From NCBI GenBank assembly GCA_021811865.1, contig JAKAQB010000002.1:62001-126000 (forward strand): 64,000 nt of DNA, read 5' to 3'. A model generated the notes under the pieces. That model did no database searches, was not told the origin of the DNA, and saw only the letters and a list, made by a program, of their open reading frames with translations. This DNA comes from Actinomycetes bacterium (GTDB lineage: Bacteria; Actinomycetota; Acidimicrobiia; Acidimicrobiales; Palsa-688). Each line of letters starts with the position of its first letter. Position 1 is the stretch's first letter. Both the position numbers and the translations under genes were made by a program. Below, piece by piece: positions 60,275 through 64,000 of the stretch.

Positions 60275-61495
60275 ATGATGGAGCGTCGTCGCTGGTCGGT
60301 ATGCGTCGCTGGTGGCCGGAGGGTGCGGGCTCTCGCCGCGCTCGCAGCGGTGCTGGCACTCGGCGGCGGAGGGGTTGCCGGCGCCGGAAGCGCCGCGGCC
60401 TCGCTGCCAGCGGCATCGGTGATCAGGGCGTCGGCGCCCAAGGCGACGGCGGGCTCGGTGTTCCTGATCGGGGTGTCTGCCGTGCCGGGCACGGAGGATG
60501 CCATCGCCGTCGGCTACCTGCAGGCGTCCGGTCCCCTTCGTCCCGTTGCCTATCGCTGGGCGGGCAGCGCGTGGCAGGCGATGGCGCTGCCCCGTCAGCT
60601 CGGCGCCGGCTCGCTGCTCTCGGGGGTGTGGGCGGCTTCCTCCTCCGACGCCTGGGCGGTGGGGTCGGGGTCGGTGGGGCCGGTGGTGCTCCACTGGGAC
60701 GGGCGTGCCTGGTCGGAGGTGGCCGTCCCGGGGTTGTCCCGCAGCGCTTCGCTCGCCACCGTCTCCGGATCCTCGCCGGGCGACGTCTGGGCGGTCGGCG
60801 CCACGTTCGGAGGTGGCGGCTCGGGCGCCACGTCGGTCTCGCCCGTCGAGCTGCACTACAACGGCAGGTCATGGGCTGCGTCGCAGGTCGCCCCTGCAGG
60901 CGTCGGCCTGTACCGCGTGTCGGTCGTCTCGCCCACCGACGTGTGGGCGCTGGGCGTCTCGAGCACCGGCCGGTCCTCCTCTCTCGCGCACTTCGACGGC
61001 AGGACCTGGACGGTGGTGGGCCTGCCCGGCGCCTCCGGCGCCGCGCTCGGCGGTGTCGGTGCCTCCGGCCCGTCGGTGTGGGTCGTCGGGTCGGCTGGAA
61101 CGTCGCTCGTGTCCTGGCACCTCGCCGGCGGGAGGTGGACCAAAGCGGCGATGCCGCCGCCGGAGCGAGGCAAGATGGCGTTCGCCAGCGGGGTCGTCGC
61201 GCTCGCCGGCGGCACGGCATGGACTGCCGGGACCGTCGCCGGGACCGCCTTCACCGAGCACCTCGCCGGCGGGAGGTGGACGGTCGTCCGGGTCCCGCCG
61301 GGCGGCAACGGCGCGAGCCTCGAGTCGATCAGCGCCGCCGGACCCACCAACGTCTGGGCTGTCGGTGGTTTTTTCGTCGGGGCGGTCTGCCGCTCACCGT
61401 CGCGGCCACTCGCCTACCACTTCGTGTCGGGCTGGAAGGCAGCGCCCTTCGCCGGAGGCGGGGCGGCCGTCGCCCGGATCCAGCCGGACTGCTGA
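60275..61495 (+). CDS. secreted beta-propeller-like protein, unknown function
   Basis: 406 residues from ATG 60275 (GTG 60257 also in frame). Signal peptide with a hydrophobic core (LAALAAVLALGGGGVAGA). Then at least five blade-like repeats marked by SSDAWAVGSGSVGPVVLHWD, PGDVWAVGATFGG, PTDVWALGVSS, GPSVWVVGSAG and PTNVWAVGGFF, each paired with a HYNGRSW- or HFDGRTW-type strand. It is a surface or secreted propeller with an unknown ligand. It lies between menD and menF but has no evident link to quinone synthesis. Confidence 0.75.
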   Translation: MMERRRWSVCVAGGRRVRALAALAAVLALGGGGVAGAGSAAASLPAASVIRASAPKATAGSVFLIGVSAVPGTEDAIAVGYLQASGPLRPVAYRWAGSAWQAMALPRQLGAGSLLSGVWAASSSDAWAVGSGSVGPVVLHWDGRAWSEVAVPGLSRSASLATVSGSSPGDVWAVGATFGGGGSGATSVSPVELHYNGRSWAASQVAPAGVGLYRVSVVSPTDVWALGVSSTGRSSSLAHFDGRTWTVVGLPGASGAALGGVGASGPSVWVVGSAGTSLVSWHLAGGRWTKAAMPPPERGKMAFASGVVALAGGTAWTAGTVAGTAFTEHLAGGRWTVVRVPPGGNGASLESISAAGPTNVWAVGGFFVGAVCRSPSRPLAYHFVSGWKAAPFAGGGAAVARIQPDC

Positions 61496-61505
61496 GCGGT
61501 CGGCG

Positions 61506-62825
61506 CTACGGGCGGACGACGGCGGCCAGCAGCGCCTGCAGCTTGAGCTGGGTCTCGGCCAGCTCGGTGGCCGGGTCGGAGTCGGCGACCACGCCGACGC
61601 CGGCGAACAGCGAAGCCCGCGGGCCGTCCACGGTAGCGCTGCGGATCCCAACGGCCCACTCCCCGTCGCCGGCGGCGTCGACCCATCCGACGGCGCCGGC
61701 GTAGGGGCCCCGGTCGAAGCCCTCCACCTCGGCGAGGTAGGCGCAGGCGGCGGCGGTCGGCGTGCCGCCCACCGCCGGCGTCGGGTGGGTGGCAGCGGCC
61801 AGCTGCAGGGCCGTGGGCCGCTCCCGGCCGGCGTGGAGCCGGCCGGTGATGCGGGTCTCGAGGTGGGAGACGTTGCGCAGCTCGAGGACCGACGGCACGC
61901 CGGGGATGGTGAGCTCCTCGCAGAACGGGCCGAGCCGGGCCCGGAGGGCGTCGACCACGAAGGCGTGCTCCGCCCGCTCCTTCACCGACGCCCGCAGGCC
62001 CTCGACGAGGGTGCGGTCGGCGGCGGCGTCACCGCTGCGCGCTACGGTCCCCGCCAGCGGGTGGCTGGCCACGGCCTCCCCCCGCCGGCGCACGAGCAGC
62101 TCGGGGCTGGCCCCGAGGAACGCGCCCGTGCCGAGAGCTCCCATCCTGAAGACCATGCACGAGGGGTAGAGGGCGATGAGCCGCTCGGCGATCTCGGAGG
62201 TCGGCAGGTCCCGGTTGGCGGTGACATCGACCCGGCGGGCCAGCACCACCTTGGAGAGCTCGCCGGCCCGGATGCGGCGAACGGTGTCGGCGACGAGCGC
62301 CTTCCACTCGGCGTGCGGTCGGGCCGGGGTCAGCCGGAACTCGTCGGGCGCCGGAGGGCCGTCCTGCGCCGCCGCCCTGCCCAGTGCCGCCGCCACCGCC
62401 ACCCGGCCGAGCGCGCCGGCCCGGCCGGCGTCGCCGGCCGGTGACACGGTGGTCACCCACGCCTGCCGGCCGTCCCAGCCGACGAGGGCGGCCGGCACCA
62501 CCAGCTCGGCCGGTGCCTGCCGGCCGAACGGCAACGCGCCGAAGGCAACCGCTCCCGTCCCCGGCCGGCGCACCTCGTCGTCGGCGGCGACGGCGGCGAG
62601 GGCGGCGCCGGCCGCCCGCACCCCCTCGGCGCCGGCGAGGCCGTGGGGCAGGCGGATCCGCAGGGCTTCACCCACGCCGGCCAGTCCTCCACCGTCGCGC
62701 CACCAAAGCCGCCCGTCGCGCCCGGCGGCGGCGAGGAGGTCGGGCCGGTGCCCGTCGGGCACCTCGAAGCCTCGGGTGCACGCCGCCAGCCCGGTGGCGG
62801 CGCAGGCGCCGGCGAGGGCCGTCAC
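61506..62825 (-). CDS. menF: isochorismate synthase MenF
   Basis: 439 residues. Chorismate-binding domain: AGELSKVVLARRVDVTA, GASPELLVRRRGEAVASHPL, AGTVARSGDAAADRTL, HAFVVDALRARLGPFC, LRNVSHLETRITGRLHAG, ATHPTPAVGGTPTAAA and DRGPYAGAVGWVDAAGDGEW. The N-terminal half is diverse. First committed step from chorismate to menaquinone. Its ATG overlaps the menG stop (ATGA). Confidence 0.93.
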   Translation of the reverse strand: MTALAGACAATGLAACTRGFEVPDGHRPDLLAAAGRDGRLWWRDGGGLAGVGEALRIRLPHGLAGAEGVRAAGAALAAVAADDEVRRPGTGAVAFGALPFGRQAPAELVVPAALVGWDGRQAWVTTVSPAGDAGRAGALGRVAVAAALGRAAAQDGPPAPDEFRLTPARPHAEWKALVADTVRRIRAGELSKVVLARRVDVTANRDLPTSEIAERLIALYPSCMVFRMGALGTGAFLGASPELLVRRRGEAVASHPLAGTVARSGDAAADRTLVEGLRASVKERAEHAFVVDALRARLGPFCEELTIPGVPSVLELRNVSHLETRITGRLHAGRERPTALQLAAATHPTPAVGGTPTAAACAYLAEVEGFDRGPYAGAVGWVDAAGDGEWAVGIRSATVDGPRASLFAGVGVVADSDPATELAETQLKLQALLAAVVRP

Positions 62826-63535
62826 CCGCCTCGCTCCCCGCCGCGGGTGGCGGACAGCAGCTGGGTGATGCCGCCCGACAGGGTCCGTCGCTCGACGGCG
62901 GTGAAGCCGGCCGCGCGCAGCTCGGCGAGCAGCTCGTCGGGCTGCGGCAGGTAGGCGACCGACCGGGGCAGGTACCGGTAAGCGGCGGCGTCGGAGAGCG
63001 CGGCCCCGACGAGCGGCACCACCCGGCGGAAGTAGATGGCATGACCGGCCCGCAGGAGCGGCTGGGTGGGAGCGGCGACGTCGAGGAGCGAGACGCGGCC
63101 GCCGGGGCGCAGGACGCGGTGCAGCTCGGCGAAGAGGGGCGGCAGGGCCACGAAGTTGCGGAGGGCGAACCCGGAGACAGCGCCGTCGAGGGCTTCATCG
63201 GCCACCGGCAGGCGCAGGGCGTCGGCGTGGACGAGGGGGGCAGCGGTGCGGGCGTGGCGGAGCATCCCCGCCGAGAGGTCCACGCCCACGGGCCGGTGGC
63301 CGGCGGCGGCGAGGTCCCTGCACAACTCGCCGGTCCCGCACGCTACGTCGAGCACCCGGGCGCCGGCCGGAAGGCCGAGGCCCCGGACGGCGGCACGCCG
63401 CCACCCGCGGTCCATGCCGAAGGTCATGATCCGGTTGACCAGGTCGTAGCGGGGGGCGATGGTGTCGAACATCACCCGTACGGCCCGGCGCTTGGCGTCG
63501 CCCTCGGGCAGCACGGCGGCCGGCGCCGGGCTCAC
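62822..63535 (-). CDS. menG: demethylmenaquinone methyltransferase MenG/UbiE
   Basis: 237 residues from GTG 63535, which overlaps the MaoC stop (GTGA); GTG 63568 would overlap by 37 bases and is less likely. VRVMFDTIAPRYDLVNRIMT, SAM motif VLDVACGTGELCRDLAAAGH, GVDLSAGMLRHART, VSGFALRNFVALPPLFAELH and RVLRPGGRVSLLDVA. Last step of menaquinone synthesis. Forms an operon maoC-menG-menF. Confidence 0.93.
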   Translation of the reverse strand: MSPAPAAVLPEGDAKRRAVRVMFDTIAPRYDLVNRIMTFGMDRGWRRAAVRGLGLPAGARVLDVACGTGELCRDLAAAGHRPVGVDLSAGMLRHARTAAPLVHADALRLPVADEALDGAVSGFALRNFVALPPLFAELHRVLRPGGRVSLLDVAAPTQPLLRAGHAIYFRRVVPLVGAALSDAAAYRYLPRSVAYLPQPDELLAELRAAGFTAVERRTLSGGITQLLSATRGGERGG

Positions 63536-63987
63536 CGGTAGTAGCGGAAGATGATCTCCGCGACGCACGACGGCTTGGTCGCGCCCTCCACCTCGAAGGT
63601 GGTTCGCAGCGTCACCTGGGCGCCACCGTCGAGGTGCTCGACGCCGGCCAGCTCCGCACCGGCGCGCAGCCGGGCGCCGACGGGGACGGGGGAGGGGAAC
63701 CGGAGCCGGTTGAGCCCGTAGTTGACACCCATGGAGACGCCGGCGACGACGAGGATCTCACCGAGCAGCACCGGCGCTAGCGACAGGGTCAGGTAGCCGT
63801 GGGCGATGGGACCGCCGAAGGGGCCGGCCTTCGCCCTCTCCACGTCGACGTGGATCCACTGGTGGTCTCCCGTCGCCTCGGCGAAGAGGTTGACCTGCTC
63901 CTGGGTGATCTCGTGCCAGTCGCTGTAGCCGAGGTGCTCGCCGACGCGCCCTTCGAGCCCGTCGATCCCGTCGAACGTGGTGACCAT
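63532..63987 (-). CDS. MaoC-like (R)-specific enoyl-CoA hydratase
   Basis: 151 residues, hot-dog fold. Catalytic Asp and His in AEATGDHQWIHVDVERAK, then GPFGGPIAHGYLTLSLAPVL and NYGLNRLRFPSPVPVGARLR. It hydrates trans-2-enoyl-CoA to (R)-3-hydroxyacyl-CoA. First gene of a run with menG and menF, probably by chance of operon build-up. Confidence 0.92.
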   Translation of the reverse strand: MVTTFDGIDGLEGRVGEHLGYSDWHEITQEQVNLFAEATGDHQWIHVDVERAKAGPFGGPIAHGYLTLSLAPVLLGEILVVAGVSMGVNYGLNRLRFPSPVPVGARLRAGAELAGVEHLDGGAQVTLRTTFEVEGATKPSCVAEIIFRYYR

Positions 63988-63994
63988 GACGGCG

Positions 63995-64000
63995 AGGCTA
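63995..64000 (-). promoter_or_regulatory. -10 element (TAGCCT) for the maoC-menG-menF operon, leaderless type
   Basis: On the minus strand TAGCCT ends exactly seven bases before ATG 63987, with no ribosome site between. Any -35 would lie outside the window. Confidence 0.5.

Overview
The window is very GC-rich, with many GTG starts and gene overlaps of the ATGA/GTGA type. Its content points to an Actinomycetota chromosome: SepF and DivIVA beside ftsZ, a fused FO synthase for F420, a bacterial proteasome activator, menaquinone genes, and an N-terminal-GNAT/acyl-CoA synthetase fusion. An uncultured relative of Acidimicrobiia fits, but no 16S or other taxon-defining gene is present, so the class is an inference. 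I saw no tRNA, rRNA, CRISPR array, prophage or intact insertion sequence.

Layout. 1-2.4 kb (minus): MoxR ATPase, DUF58 protein and the start of a membrane protein. 2.5-6.0 kb (plus): ROK sugar kinase, HNH protein, lipoate-ligase-like protein and an SDR. 6.2-9.4 kb is accessory: an MFS gene behind a fragment of another MFS gene, then two divergent PIN-toxin modules. 9.5-25.9 kb (plus) is the division and cell-wall cluster mraZ-rsmH-ftsL-murE-mraY-ftsW-murG-murC-murB-ftsQ-ftsZ-yggS-sepF-yggT-divIVA plus a lysine-rich membrane protein; ftsI, murF and murD are missing from their usual places. 25.9-31.5 kb: ileS (minus), then a DksA-like gene, lspA, an rluD-type gene and a small membrane protein. 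31.8-42.8 kb: an Rrf2/GNAT-acyl-CoA-synthetase operon, a phosphodiesterase reading in frame into a proteasome activator, fbiC and dnaE. 42.9-54.1 kb is mixed: unknown genes, a DUF255 thioredoxin-fold protein, an LCP protein, a TetR/DHA2 efflux pair, a decayed HxlR gene, a D-threonine-aldolase-like enzyme and an aldo-keto reductase. 54.2-64 kb holds menE, menA, menH, menD, menF and menG, mixed with a lipoprotein, a MarR gene, an RND-pump fragment, a secreted propeller protein and a MaoC dehydratase.

Together, the central block builds lipid II and assembles the divisome. The last block makes menaquinone from chorismate; menB and menC are not in the window. FbiC feeds F420 synthesis, and dnaE, ileS and the dksA-like gene are core information functions.

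The most notable signals outside the genes are these. (1) Eleven start codons have a TAnnnT hexamer 6-8 nt upstream, suggesting widespread leaderless transcripts; this settles several start sites. (2) A ~50-bp palindromic element occurs twice, each time at a 3' end between convergent genes. (3) A phosphodiesterase-proteasome activator fusion. (4) Several gene fragments (MFS, RND, DUF559, HxlR, possibly ABC) that record decay. (5) DnaA-box-like sites in the dnaE leader. (6) Three 15-bp repeats at the start of ftsW, each beginning with an in-frame ATG.
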